In this document: one piece after another, positions 1 through 10,627 of the stretch | Layout: each line of letters begins with the position of its first letter | Numbering within the stretch: position 1 is the stretch's first letter | From: Hymenobacter rigui | GTDB taxonomy: Bacteria > Bacteroidota > Bacteroidia > Cytophagales > Hymenobacteraceae | DNA length: 64,000 nt | NCBI RefSeq assembly: GCF_003944715.1 | Contig: NZ_RWIT01000002.1 | Span: 62,001-126,000 of the forward strand | Reading direction: 5' to 3' | The notes under the pieces: generated by a model | Database searches by the model: none | Seen by the model: only the letters and a program-made list of their open reading frames with translations | Told to the model about the DNA's origin: nothing | Position numbers and translations under genes: made by a program

Positions 1-1
1 C

Positions 2-499
2 GAGCAGGTGGTGACCTTTGAAACCCTGCTACAGCAACTGAGCCGGCGGCCGCAGTTTCCGTATCTGCACCTGGACCTGCACGAAGACGATGACTGCAAC
101 GGGGGCGACCCCGCCTGCAGTCAGGCTCTGGCCCGCCGCCTGCGCGGGCTGCTGACCCGCTACCACGTGCCCTCCACCCGGCTGTTGATTCTGACTAACC
201 GGGCCAGTACGCTGGTGTATCTGCGGCAGCTGCTGCCGTTGGTACCGCTGGGCCTGGAAATGAACAACGACTTTGCGGCCGACCTGGCCACGCTGCGTCA
301 GCTGCCGGGGGTGCAGGTTGCCGTCTTGCACAAGGACAAAATAACCCCGGAGCGCTCCGCCGTGTTGCATGCTATGGGCCGGGAGGTAGTCGTATTCGGG
401 GGGCGCTCCGCCCGTGCTGTTAGCCGGGTAGTTGCCGCAAACCCCGATGCCTACGAGGTTGATAACGTCCGGCATCTGCAGGCTGCGCTACGGCGGTAG
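2..499 (+). CDS. Glycerophosphodiester phosphodiesterase-like protein, C-terminal part (partial at window edge)
   Basis: The frame is open to the left edge (the codons before position 8 are Glu and Gln), so this is the last about 165 residues of a longer gene. The layout fits the second half of a GDPD-type TIM barrel: a TFETLL element followed by HLDLHE where the family has its Glu-containing strand, then an HKDKITPE segment, a VVVF strand and a final YEVDN strand where family members have a G-x-D-GIITD-like strand. GDPD enzymes split glycerophosphodiesters into an alcohol and glycerol 3-phosphate. The catalytic N-terminal half lies outside the window, so activity cannot be judged. A divergent relative of the family is also possible. 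Confidence 0.6.
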   Translation, partial: EQVVTFETLLQQLSRRPQFPYLHLDLHEDDDCNGGDPACSQALARRLRGLLTRYHVPSTRLLILTNRASTLVYLRQLLPLVPLGLEMNNDFAADLATLRQLPGVQVAVLHKDKITPERSAVLHAMGREVVVFGGRSARAVSRVVAANPDAYEVDNVRHLQAALRR

Positions 500-621
500 C
501 CTGTTTCGGAAGCTTTGTGAGTACCAAATAGTATACTGATGGCCGGAGTCGGCCCGGAAGCTGGGGCAATGAGTGTGGAGGGAATATCCGGGGCGTTTAC
601 TCCAGTCGCTTGCCTTTTTAT

Positions 622-2301
622 ATGTCTACAGAACAACTGATACAGTCCCGGTGGGGGCGGTTGGTAGTGGTGGTGCTGGTGTGTGTAAGCAGCTTCTTTA
701 TCCACGGCGATGCACCGGCCGTCAGCCTAATGGAAGCACGCAACTTCGTTGCCGCCCGCGAAATGGTGGCTGGTGGTTCCTGGCTTATTCCGACCATGAA
801 TGGGGAACTGCGGCTGGCCAAGCCTCCGCTGCCAACCTGGGCCGTAGCCGCCGTGCAGCACGTTACCGGCCCCACAACCGACCTGAGCCTTCTACGCTTG
901 CCAGCCGCTTTGGCTGCGACCCTGCTGGTCTTGTTTTTCTGGGGTCTGGCGCGGGAACTGACCCGCTTTCAACCCGCGGAGGCCCCGGCCCCGGGGCGTA
1001 CTGCCTGGCTGGGGGCGCTGGTACTGGCCAGTAGTCTGCTGGTAATTACCACGGGCCGGGAAGGGCAGTGGGATATTTTCGCCAACAGCCTGATGGTAGG
1101 AGGGGTGTGGCTGCTGGTGCGCGGGTGGCAGCAACCGAAGGCGGGTGGCTGGAGTCTGACCGGAGCCGGTGTGCTTATTGGATTGTCCATACTGAGTAAG
1201 GGTCCGGTGCCATTGTATGGGGTGCTGTTGCCCTTCTTGGGGGCCTATCTGATTGGTCAGCCCCTGAACCGGCGGCGAGTGGCCCGGTACGGTGTAGCCA
1301 CTACGGCGGCAGTAGCCCTGGCTCTGATGATTGGGGTAAGCTGGCCTGCCTATGTATGGCTGCACGTGGCACCGGTGGCGCTGCAGGTAGCCCGTACCGA
1401 AGTTTCGTCCTGGGCCGACCGACATGTGCAGCCGTTCTGGTACTACTGGTCGTTCTTCGCCTTTACCGGGCTGTGGGCCTTGGTTGCCCTGGCTTCGCTG
1501 TTTGTAGCGTATGCCCGTCCGCGGCTGCAGGCCTTTATACCGTATCTGTTCGTGCTGGGCTGGCTAGTGGCCGGATTGGTGTTGCTGAGTGTGGTGCCTG
1601 AGAAAAAGGAGCGGTATATGCTGCCGCTCATGCCGCCGCTGGCGTTGCTGGTAGCGGGCTTGCTGCGGTATTGGGAGTCGGTCCCGTCGGGCCGGTGGTC
1701 CCGCACCGACGGCTGGCTGATTCGGGGGTGGGGGTGGTTGCTGCTGGTGTTATGTGTGGGGTTGCCGGTGGCGCTGGGTACTGTACACCTGCCGGGCTTT
1801 GAGTTGGGCAGTATGCGCTTTGTGCTAGTGAGTGTGGTGTTCGGGCTATTGGCCCTCGGATTGCTGATGCACCTGTTGCGGGGAGTACGTCCGGTGGTAC
1901 TGATGACTACCGTGCTGGTCATGACCAGTGCTGTAATTGGCTTACTCATGCCCCTTTATCCGGTGTGGGAGGCCCGCAAGGCCACCGCCGGCTTACGCCA
2001 TGTAGAAGATATGGCCGCTGCTCCTGGCTTCAGATGGGTGTCCGAGTGGCGCAGTCTCGATACGCTGCATGTCAAGCAGGTTTGGAGTGCTGGGCGGGTG
2101 GTACCGATCTGGCACCCGAGTACTCAATCCCTAAAGGCACTTTCTTCACCGGTAGTATTGGTAGCAGGGTCTTCCATTAAAAAGAAGCTGCCGCCCGACT
2201 GGCACCGGTGGGTGCGTATCAGCCAGGAGGACAGCTTCTACCTTGGGCGAGACCAAAAATCCGGATACTGGCTTATATCCAGGTTAGATCCAATTCGCTG
2301 A
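622..2301 (+). CDS. ArnT-like membrane glycosyltransferase (GT39/GT83 type)
   Basis: A protein of about 559 residues with a dozen or so hydrophobic segments. Near the N-terminus (residues 30-65) it has the ArnT/PMT signature: EARNFVAAREM, then a WLIPTMNGELRLAKPPL block. In this family an acidic residue of the first periplasmic loop takes part in transfer of a sugar from a polyprenyl-phosphate carrier to lipid or protein outside the inner membrane. The frame also opens at a TTG at 610, but the ATG at 622 is preferred. The short C-terminal tail after the last membrane segment is soluble. The acceptor and sugar cannot be read from sequence. The gene stands alone, 122 bases after the preceding gene. 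Confidence 0.8.
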   Translation: MSTEQLIQSRWGRLVVVVLVCVSSFFIHGDAPAVSLMEARNFVAAREMVAGGSWLIPTMNGELRLAKPPLPTWAVAAVQHVTGPTTDLSLLRLPAALAATLLVLFFWGLARELTRFQPAEAPAPGRTAWLGALVLASSLLVITTGREGQWDIFANSLMVGGVWLLVRGWQQPKAGGWSLTGAGVLIGLSILSKGPVPLYGVLLPFLGAYLIGQPLNRRRVARYGVATTAAVALALMIGVSWPAYVWLHVAPVALQVARTEVSSWADRHVQPFWYYWSFFAFTGLWALVALASLFVAYARPRLQAFIPYLFVLGWLVAGLVLLSVVPEKKERYMLPLMPPLALLVAGLLRYWESVPSGRWSRTDGWLIRGWGWLLLVLCVGLPVALGTVHLPGFELGSMRFVLVSVVFGLLALGLLMHLLRGVRPVVLMTTVLVMTSAVIGLLMPLYPVWEARKATAGLRHVEDMAAAPGFRWVSEWRSLDTLHVKQVWSAGRVVPIWHPSTQSLKALSSPVVLVAGSSIKKKLPPDWHRWVRISQEDSFYLGRDQKSGYWLISRLDPIR

Positions 2302-2394
2302 TTCAGCTTGGACTGATCATGTTGTTGTGTTCTAGAGTTGTTTGTATTAAAGTAATTAACATAATATAAAAACATAAATGGAGTTTCATAAAAG

Positions 2395-2445
2395 ATGACA
2401 CTTTCCAATAGGAGAGTCCTGGAAGCTCTTATTGGAAAGTGTCAT
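2395..2445. terminator. Hairpin between convergent genes, likely bidirectional terminator
   Basis: An almost perfect inverted repeat of about 20 bases per arm (arms roughly 2395-2414 and 2425-2445) around a short loop, in the 159 bases between two convergent genes. T-rich sequence flanks it only weakly. Confidence 0.6.
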
Positions 2446-2460
2446 TATTCACTGAGCGTA

Positions 2461-3498
2461 TTAGGAAGATGAGGATAACCTGCGTCGGATCTGTTTCAAC
2501 AGAACTTCCACCACGTCCAGATCCTCTGCTTCATGGATAGTCAGATGAGTATCCAATCCCGGGCCCTGTATATGAATGGAAAACGTCATTTCCTGTTCAG
2601 GTACTGCTATCCGGGGGGCTGTATTAGTAGTCTGCGGTGGTTCAGGCTTAGTTGATGTATTCCCGGACTGGATAGGCAATTCTGTTGGAGCCTGCTGAGG
2701 ACTTTGGGGTACAAATACAGCTTCTGGTCCGGCGTAGGGAGATTCTGGTTCTTCCTGCAGAAAAGCAGCGTCATCCAGATCAGCAGTATCGAGTCCAAAC
2801 AAGCTGGATATAGCATCCTGCGTACGCGCTGGAGCCGGCACAGATGGTATAAAGCTCGCTGGTGAGGATATACCCGGATCAAGGTTGGCAGAAGGCTGTA
2901 TAAGAGGAACAGGAGTGCTTACTGGAAGTAGTGGTGAAGGTGTAGCAGGGGAGCCACTCCGAAACAGATTGGCGGGCATCTCTCCGGCGCTTAACTCCTT
3001 GCGGGGAGTTTGCTGAGCAGCCAGTTGGTCAATGTCTGCAATGAAGTTGTTCTCATCCAGAATGCCTGCCATGCGAGCTCCATCGATAAACGCTTTGGCA
3101 ACGCCCTGAGCATTTATTTCCTCAACCCCAAATTCCCGGATCAGCATTACATCAAACATGTGTACAGGTAGCTCTCGGTTGCGGAACTTCCGGCAAATCT
3201 GATTAAACATGGGGGGATGAAGAAATGCTTCCCGGTGGTAGATGCGTTCCTCTTGTTTATCATAGGCGTGCTTTATACGCCTGAACAGGTTTGTAGTGGT
3301 CAGGAACTCCCGCTTACTGGTTAAGAGGCCAAACTTGACAGCTGATCCAATAATGGCTTTAAATGAGCCACTGACTTTACGATTCAATTTGCGGGCGGCT
3401 GTGTCGATAGCACACTTTCCTCCAGTGTCATCAACAACTTCAGCTACTTCCCAAGCTCCTTGATAAGAAGTGCGTGGGTAGTCTATGGTTTTAGGCAT
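2461..3498 (-). CDS. Unrecognised 345-residue protein with winged-helix-like N-terminus and Pro/Ser-rich linker
   Basis: Not confidently recognised. Residues 1-170 are helical and basic, beginning MPKTIDYPRTSYQGAWEVAE, and are reminiscent of the DUF5343-like helix-turn-helix proteins that recur in accessory DNA. Residues about 180-300 are a low-complexity Pro/Ser/Thr/Gln/Ala stretch. A short folded C-terminus (about 305-345) with two beta strands ends in a basic helix. Base composition is clearly more AT-rich than the flanking genes and the next 0.9 kb is largely non-coding, which suggests acquisition by transfer. It has its own hairpin terminator downstream. DNA or RNA binding is a guess from the basic N-terminus. 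Confidence 0.6.
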   Translation of the reverse strand: MPKTIDYPRTSYQGAWEVAEVVDDTGGKCAIDTAARKLNRKVSGSFKAIIGSAVKFGLLTSKREFLTTTNLFRRIKHAYDKQEERIYHREAFLHPPMFNQICRKFRNRELPVHMFDVMLIREFGVEEINAQGVAKAFIDGARMAGILDENNFIADIDQLAAQQTPRKELSAGEMPANLFRSGSPATPSPLLPVSTPVPLIQPSANLDPGISSPASFIPSVPAPARTQDAISSLFGLDTADLDDAAFLQEEPESPYAGPEAVFVPQSPQQAPTELPIQSGNTSTKPEPPQTTNTAPRIAVPEQEMTFSIHIQGPGLDTHLTIHEAEDLDVVEVLLKQIRRRLSSSS

Positions 3499-3887
3499 GA
3501 GGGTATATAAGTAGGAGATGAATCAGTGGGGTAAAAATAGAGGAGTAAAAGACAATTACAAAGAATAATAGTATATAAAAGTAGTATAAAGTATAAAATA
3601 GTTAAACTTTCTTATACTTTTTGTGCTTTTTTTTACTATTATTGTTTTATTACATTCATTAATATTATATGTATCAAACACTAAATACACTTACATAATT
3701 AATACCCTCTAAATAAGTCCGGGGCTGGTCGGAGAGCTGACGAGTTGATGCATTGTCAAAAGGCGCATCCTACCAGCATAACGGGCTTACTGATAAGGGT
3801 GAGAAGCCTGAGAAGTGTAGTTGTCACTAAGGCATGCCTAACACGTTTTTAGAGCATGATACTCAACATCTTTGTAATCAGAATAAA

Positions 3888-3923
3888 ATCCCAAACCAGA
3901 ATAATCGAATTCTGGTTTGGGAT
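3888..3923. terminator. Perfect 15-bp hairpin in non-coding DNA
   Basis: Arms 3888-3902 and 3909-3923 are exact reverse complements around a 6-base loop. No T tract follows on the plus strand, but four A bases precede it, so termination of a minus-strand transcript is possible. No gene on either side obviously needs it, so it may mark a lost gene or an unannotated RNA. Confidence 0.45.
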
Positions 3924-4007
3924 GTGAGTAGGGTAGAAGGAACCCAATCAAAGACAACGTGTATCTATGCTCACACTACTCTTCCGGTAGTTCATCGGAG
4001 CCAGTAG

Positions 4008-4352
4008 TCCAAACGAAGTTATCCTCTAAGTCCGACTAAATTCTGGTACAAGTGCCGTCAAAGTTTCGACAGGTATCTCGAAAATGCTATAGCTGCTTAC
4101 TTTATAAATTCATGCCCGATATTAGATCAATGCCCAAACCAAACTGCATTAATGGTTTCTCGCCGATACAACTGCCTTGACAAGATATTGGCTGCTGTTA
4201 GCAAGCCCGGCCACGAACCACATAACTACTGGCTCACAAGAGTCCAGATAGTGGAGTCGGTAAGTAAAGGTGGTATAGTAGCAACATTTCTTAGCGTATT
4301 CAAACAACTGGCTCATAGAGTACTAAAACATTGTTCTTCGCTTGTCTTATAA
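4008..4352 (+). pseudogene. Possible gene remnant, about 114 codons open without a good start
   Basis: The frame is open from just after a stop at 4005 to the stop at 4352, but the only internal ATG is at 4152, which would give 66 residues. The translation has a plausible protein-like composition, with a motif RRYNCLDKILAAVSKPG followed by EPHNYWLT, yet it matches no family that I recognise. The AT-rich non-coding setting favours a decayed or recently acquired gene. It may also be a chance frame. Confidence 0.25.
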
Positions 4353-4381
4353 TTTATATTATGTTAAGTAATGTTTCGTAA

Positions 4382-4411
4382 AGACAGCCGAATGGATACA
4401 TTCGGCTGTCT
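4382..4411 (-). terminator. Hairpin after the TPR gene
   Basis: A perfect 13-bp stem (4382-4394 with 4399-4411) and 4-base loop, 27 bases past the stop codon of the minus-strand TPR gene. Confidence 0.65.
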
Positions 4412-4437
4412 GGAGATTAATATCCCCTACTATTCCG

Positions 4438-5580
4438 CTACTTCTTCAGGCCATCCAGCTTAGCTGACATTCGCTCAGAATCAGCTGTGCGACCTACTCG
4501 CAGATATGCTTTCTGTAGCGAGGAAATGGTTGAACGGTCATCCGGCTGAATCTGCAGCGCCTTCTCGAAATATGGCAGCGACTCCTGGAAGTACTTCTTA
4601 CCGTCAGCCTCATATTTCTTACCGCTCTTCTGATATTCCGCCAGGCTCATCTTACTCGCCTTCGTGAACAGATCAGCGCCCTTATTGTAATTGTAAACGC
4701 CCAGGTTGAAGTTCGCATCGAAGTTGCTTGGATCTACTTCAACGGCTTTACGGTACGCTTCCAATGCTTTGGCCGGCTGCTTATCCTGATCCAAAATGGA
4801 GCCTTTAACCGCATACAGGTTGGAGTTGGTTGGGTCGGCGGCAATGGCACGGTCGATTTTATCCAAGGCTTCTTTACCACGGCCGGCGCTGATGTACATA
4901 TTCAGCTCCTCCAGCATAAAGCCTTTATTGGTTGGGTAAGCAGCCAGCGCATCCTGCACGGCTTTCATAGCAGCAGCGTCGTCTTTTTCCTGGCGAGCAA
5001 TCTGCAGCAGACGGCCGTACATCTGGGGCGACTTATAGCCGATGCCCTGCAACTTACCATACATTTCCTTAGCGCCGACAAAGTCCTGGTTGGCCTCCGA
5101 AGCATATGCCGCATACAGATACGCCGTCGAGTCCTGCGGACGAATCTGCTGAGCCATCCGATATGACTCAATGGCCTTGGCGAAATCTTTGCCATTGTAG
5201 CTTTCCACACCAGCGTTCAGGGCCAGCCCGTACAGGCCATCCAGCTTCGCACTAGCCATTTTGCCATACTCACTGTCCTTGCCCTCCAGGGTAACAGCTT
5301 TAGAATACGATTCAAAGGCTGTTTTGGTGCCCTCCCCAGCGGGCAGCGCCTTGCCATAGATGGGGCTGGCAACCATGCCTTCGTAGATTTCCCCGCGGGT
5401 ATACCACGTTTTGGCCTTGCCCTGGGTTTTCTCGTTGGCAATAGCCTTATCTATTTCGGTCCGAGCCTTATCCAGCGTACCCTGACGCTGGTAGAGAATA
5501 GCATTGGTAACAGCCGAGTTCTGGGCCGATGCCGTGTGGAGCGCGGCAGCTGCCACGAGAGTCAACAGAGTCTTCTTCAT
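4438..5580 (-). CDS. Exported tetratricopeptide-repeat protein
   Basis: The start is placed at ATG 5580 (MKKTLLTLVAAAALHTASAQ), an ideal signal peptide cut after the Ala-Gln region. The longer frame to 5631 would bury it. The mature protein of about 360 residues is a chain of TPR helical pairs; clear ones are YNGKDFAKAIESYRMAQQI, YAVKGSILDQDKQPAKALEA and the pair around NFDANFNLGVYNYNKGADLF. TPR arrays are protein-binding scaffolds, and this one would act in the periplasm or at the outer membrane. It lies 87 bases after gyrA on the same strand but is separated from it by a hairpin, so it is probably transcribed on its own. Confidence 0.8.
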   Translation of the reverse strand: MKKTLLTLVAAAALHTASAQNSAVTNAILYQRQGTLDKARTEIDKAIANEKTQGKAKTWYTRGEIYEGMVASPIYGKALPAGEGTKTAFESYSKAVTLEGKDSEYGKMASAKLDGLYGLALNAGVESYNGKDFAKAIESYRMAQQIRPQDSTAYLYAAYASEANQDFVGAKEMYGKLQGIGYKSPQMYGRLLQIARQEKDDAAAMKAVQDALAAYPTNKGFMLEELNMYISAGRGKEALDKIDRAIAADPTNSNLYAVKGSILDQDKQPAKALEAYRKAVEVDPSNFDANFNLGVYNYNKGADLFTKASKMSLAEYQKSGKKYEADGKKYFQESLPYFEKALQIQPDDRSTISSLQKAYLRVGRTADSERMSAKLDGLKK

Positions 5581-5630
5581 GGGAGTTTTGCTGAAGAATG
5601 TACAGGTAAAGTGAAAGGAATTGCAAGACA

Positions 5631-5660
5631 AACGGCAGAACCCGTTTCCGAGTTCTGCCG
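5631..5660 (-). terminator. Terminator of gyrA
   Basis: A 9-bp stem (5633-5641 with 5652-5660). On the minus strand it is followed by a short T-containing run, just past the gyrA stop codon. Confidence 0.55.
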
Positions 5661-5667
5661 TCGCAAG

Positions 5668-8274
<2,607 letters not shown>

Positions 8275-8276
8275 AG

Positions 8277-8294
8277 GCCCCGTGCAAACGGGGC
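8277..8294 (-). promoter_or_regulatory. Hairpin two bases ahead of the gyrA start codon
   Basis: A perfect 7-bp GC-rich stem (8277-8283 with 8288-8294) and 4-base loop in the gyrA leader, ending two bases before ATG 8274. It would occlude the first start codon and could affect start choice or translation. Confidence 0.45.
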
Positions 8295-8328
8295 GTCACA
8301 GCCCGTGAGAGTGAACTTCGTTAAGCCT

Positions 8329-8336
8329 GCAAGATA
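8329..8336 (-). promoter_or_regulatory. Possible gyrA promoter -7 box
   Basis: The minus strand reads TATCTTGC here, close to the Bacteroidota TAnnTTTG box, 54 bases ahead of the start codon. No clear -33 element was seen. Confidence 0.35.
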
Positions 8337-8381
8337 GGGATAAAAACCCGCTTTACCTAGCCAAAAACCCAATTTACGGGG

Positions 8382-8624
8382 CTATTTCAGGGTCTTGCTC
8401 CGGTCGTTATTATGCTTGCCGGTTTCCTGCTTGTGCACCTTGATTTTTTCGCCGATGGCCGGGTTCTGTTTCTTGAACCAGGGCTGGCCGCGGTACTTGG
8501 TGCCGCCGTGCAGATGCACTTTACGGGTGTGGCAGGATTCAATAGGGCACGTGCGGCAGGAAGCGGCGGCCAGCACCACCAGCAACGGCAACACGCACCG
8601 GGACAAGAGAGAAGAAAAACGCAT
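8382..8624 (-). CDS. Small basic lipoprotein
   Basis: An 80-residue protein with an N-terminal hydrophobic segment ending in a lipobox-like AAASC (Cys23). The rest is rich in Lys, His and Cys: RTCPIESCHTRKVHLHGG and then KIKVHKQETGKHNNDR. The CPIESCH cluster could bind metal, but this is a guess. It begins 17 bases after the HD hydrolase gene on the same strand, so the two are probably co-transcribed. The function is unknown. Confidence 0.65.
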   Translation of the reverse strand: MRFSSLLSRCVLPLLVVLAAASCRTCPIESCHTRKVHLHGGTKYRGQPWFKKQNPAIGEKIKVHKQETGKHNNDRSKTLK

Positions 8625-8641
8625 GGCGGTAAAGATAGATA

Positions 8642-9322
8642 TTAGGCCGACGCAACGTCCTCACCCTCCCACTCCCGCAGAAACTGCTGCAGGAACTGCT
8701 CCATAAACGCATGCCGCTCCTCGGCCACCCGGCGGGCAGCGGGCGTATTGAGCCGCTCCCGCAGGTGCAGCAGCTTTTCGTAGAAGTGGTTGATAGTGGG
8801 TGCCGTGTTCTGCTTGTAGCTCTCGAAGGTGGCGTGCGTGACGGGTGGCACGGCGGGGTCGTGCAGGGGGCGGCCCTTATGGCCGCCGTAGGCAAAGGCC
8901 CGGGCTACCCCGATGGCCCCAATGGCGTCGAGGCGGTCAGCATCCTGCACCAGTTCCCCTTCCACCGAGCTCATAGGCGTGGCCACGCCGAGGCCCTTGA
9001 AGCTGATTTCGCGGATGATGGCCTCTACGCGGGCAATGACTTCCGGCGGGGCCACCTGACTTTCCAGCCACTGACGGGCCGCCCGGGGGCCGGCCTCCTC
9101 GTCGCCGTCGTGGAATTTCCAATCGGCCACATCGTGCAGCAGCGCGCCCAGCTCCGTTACCAGTGTATCGGCCCCGGGCGTGTCGCGGGCCAACGCACGG
9201 GCCACCTGCCACACCCGGCGGATGTGGGCCCAGTCGTGGCCGGAACCTTCGTGGAGGAATTTCTCGCGGATGAATTCGGCGGTGCGCGTAATCAGGGGAT
9301 GCTCAGTGATGGTAGCAGACAT
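8642..9322 (-). CDS. HD-domain phosphohydrolase
   Basis: The start is set at ATG 9322 (MSATITEHPL), 226 residues; the frame upstream is not conserved-looking. The HD superfamily metal site is visible: His of SGHDWAHIRRV (about residue 30), the HD pair in ALLHDVADWKFHDGD (about residue 65), and a later Asp in LVQDADRLDAIGA. This arrangement is typical of the YedJ-like predicted metal-dependent phosphohydrolases. The substrate is not known; nucleotides are common in the superfamily. A promoter box lies 22 bases ahead of the start. Confidence 0.85.
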   Translation of the reverse strand: MSATITEHPLITRTAEFIREKFLHEGSGHDWAHIRRVWQVARALARDTPGADTLVTELGALLHDVADWKFHDGDEEAGPRAARQWLESQVAPPEVIARVEAIIREISFKGLGVATPMSSVEGELVQDADRLDAIGAIGVARAFAYGGHKGRPLHDPAVPPVTHATFESYKQNTAPTINHFYEKLLHLRERLNTPAARRVAEERHAFMEQFLQQFLREWEGEDVASA

Positions 9323-9343
9323 GCAGTAGCAGCTAGTGTGCGG

Positions 9344-9351
9344 CAAAGATA
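9344..9351 (-). promoter_or_regulatory. Bacteroidota -7 promoter box of the HD hydrolase gene
   Basis: The minus strand reads TATCTTTG, an exact TAnnTTTG match, 21 bases ahead of ATG 9322. No convincing TTG -33 element was seen. Confidence 0.5.
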
Positions 9352-9441
9352 TTGGCTTCCGGCACCAGCCGCACATTTTCCGACCGCATGTCCGCACCGG
9401 GAACCCAGACAGCCACTTTATCAGTTCCTGCGTATATTGCC

Positions 9442-9473
9442 TTCAAATGACGAATAAAATTCATTCAAATGAC
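9442..9473 (+). promoter_or_regulatory. Direct repeat at the antitoxin start, candidate autoregulatory operator
   Basis: The 10-mer TTCAAATGAC occurs at 9442-9451 and again at 9464-9473, the second copy spanning the antitoxin ATG. The spacing of 22 bases is about two helical turns. A TATATTGC box (9433-9440) precedes it. Xre-type antitoxins usually repress their own promoter, so these repeats are natural candidates for its binding sites. Confidence 0.4.
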
Positions 9474-9921
9474 AACGCTTCGTAAAACTGCCGTATCCAG
9501 CATGGTAGAGCTGATGGGCGGCCCGGCCGTGATTCCGCAGCTGGTGCGCAACGAAATGGACCTGCTGGCCGTGGCCATAAAAGGTATTTCGGTGCAGGCG
9601 GTGCGGGCCCTTCAGCAGCATCTGGGGTTTTCGAACAAGGAGATGAGCGTGGTACTGGGCGTTTCGGAAAGCACCCTGGCCCGCCGTGAGCAAACCCGCA
9701 AGCCCCTCACCCTGGACGAAGGCGAAAAGGCTATTCAGCTCTCGGCCGTGCTGGCTAAGGGCATGGAGGTATTTGAGGATGAGGAAGACCTTCATTTCTG
9801 GCTGAACTCCCCTGTCCCGGCTCTCGGCGGGCAGAAGCCCAAGCACCTGCTTCATTCCGTAATTGGCCGCAACCAAGTGCAGGATGTACTGGGCCGCATT
9901 CAGCACGGACATTTTTCCTAA
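9469..9921 (+). CDS. Antitoxin of the Xre/MbcA/ParS family (DUF2384)
   Basis: A 150-residue antitoxin of the RES-Xre system. The central helix-turn-helix is visible as LGFSNKEMSVVLGVSESTLARRE (residues about 52-75). The C-terminal part (DLHFWLNSPVPALGGQKPKH) is the DUF2384 motif that caps the toxin's active site. It protects the cell by binding the RES toxin and typically represses its own operon. The toxin gene follows after 63 bases, the usual antitoxin-first order. The length is typical of the family. Confidence 0.9.
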   Translation: MTTLRKTAVSSMVELMGGPAVIPQLVRNEMDLLAVAIKGISVQAVRALQQHLGFSNKEMSVVLGVSESTLARREQTRKPLTLDEGEKAIQLSAVLAKGMEVFEDEEDLHFWLNSPVPALGGQKPKHLLHSVIGRNQVQDVLGRIQHGHFS

Positions 9922-9984
9922 GCTATAGGCTGCTAGCCGGAGTAGGTATCGACGTCAGCCAACAGCTACCAGCGCACAAACACC

Positions 9985-10443
9985 ATGCTGCTTTACCGAT
10001 TGGGCAAGGCCCCCTACATTTCGGATACCTCCGGGCAGGGAGGCTTGTATTATGGTGGGCGCTGGCACCGCATCGGCCATCAGATTCTATACACCGCCGA
10101 GCACCTGTCGTTGGCGAAACTGGAAGTATTGGCCAACTCGCCGGTACTGCCGCGCAACTACTTCGCCCTTACGCTTGAAATTCCCGACGGCCTGCCTCTG
10201 CTGCAAATCAATGCCGCCGACCTGCCGGCCAACTGGCAGCAGGTGCCCTACCCGGCCGAGCTGGCTGAAATCGGGCAGGCCTGGCTGGAAGAGGGCCGCT
10301 ACTGGCTCATGCGTGTGCCCTCGGCCCACGCTCCTTCCGAGTGGAATTATCTGCTCAACCCGTTGCACCCCGACCACAACCGGCTGCTACGCACAGTCAG
10401 CCTGGAACCGCATCCGTTTGATGCGCGCCTGAAAGAATCTTAA
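9985..10443 (+). CDS. RES-domain toxin (NAD+-degrading)
   Basis: A 152-residue toxin. RES proteins have an ADP-ribosyltransferase-like fold, and characterised members deplete NAD+ in the cell. The family motifs are visible: YRLG at the N-terminus, GGRWHRIGH (Arg26), YTAEHLSLAKLE (Tyr36, Glu39), a Ser in RVPSAHAPSEW and the closing NYLLNPLHPD. Nothing is missing or truncated, so the protein should be active. It is paired with the Xre/DUF2384 antitoxin directly upstream. Confidence 0.9.
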   Translation: MLLYRLGKAPYISDTSGQGGLYYGGRWHRIGHQILYTAEHLSLAKLEVLANSPVLPRNYFALTLEIPDGLPLLQINAADLPANWQQVPYPAELAEIGQAWLEEGRYWLMRVPSAHAPSEWNYLLNPLHPDHNRLLRTVSLEPHPFDARLKES

Positions 10444-10627
10444 CGCGCCCGGCAGACCTCTTTGCTTGGAACGTACTCCAACGGCACGGTCAGTAGGATA
10501 TACCCCATTTTTTACCGAAATTATCACAAAAACCTCTCCCCGGTTTATCCTGCTCCGTATTCCTGCCTACGCACATGTCGTAAACCTGTACTGCCAGCAT
10601 TTCCCGTAACTTCTGACCACTGCCTCT

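Larger units (their letters stand above)
3499..4437. other. AT-rich 0.9-kb region without a clear gene
   Basis: The first 200 bases are strikingly AT-rich, with runs of A and T. The middle has no convincing coding frame. It contains a perfect hairpin (3888-3923), a weak open frame (4008-4352) and the terminator of the next gene. No tRNA or known RNA family was recognised. Confidence 0.6.
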
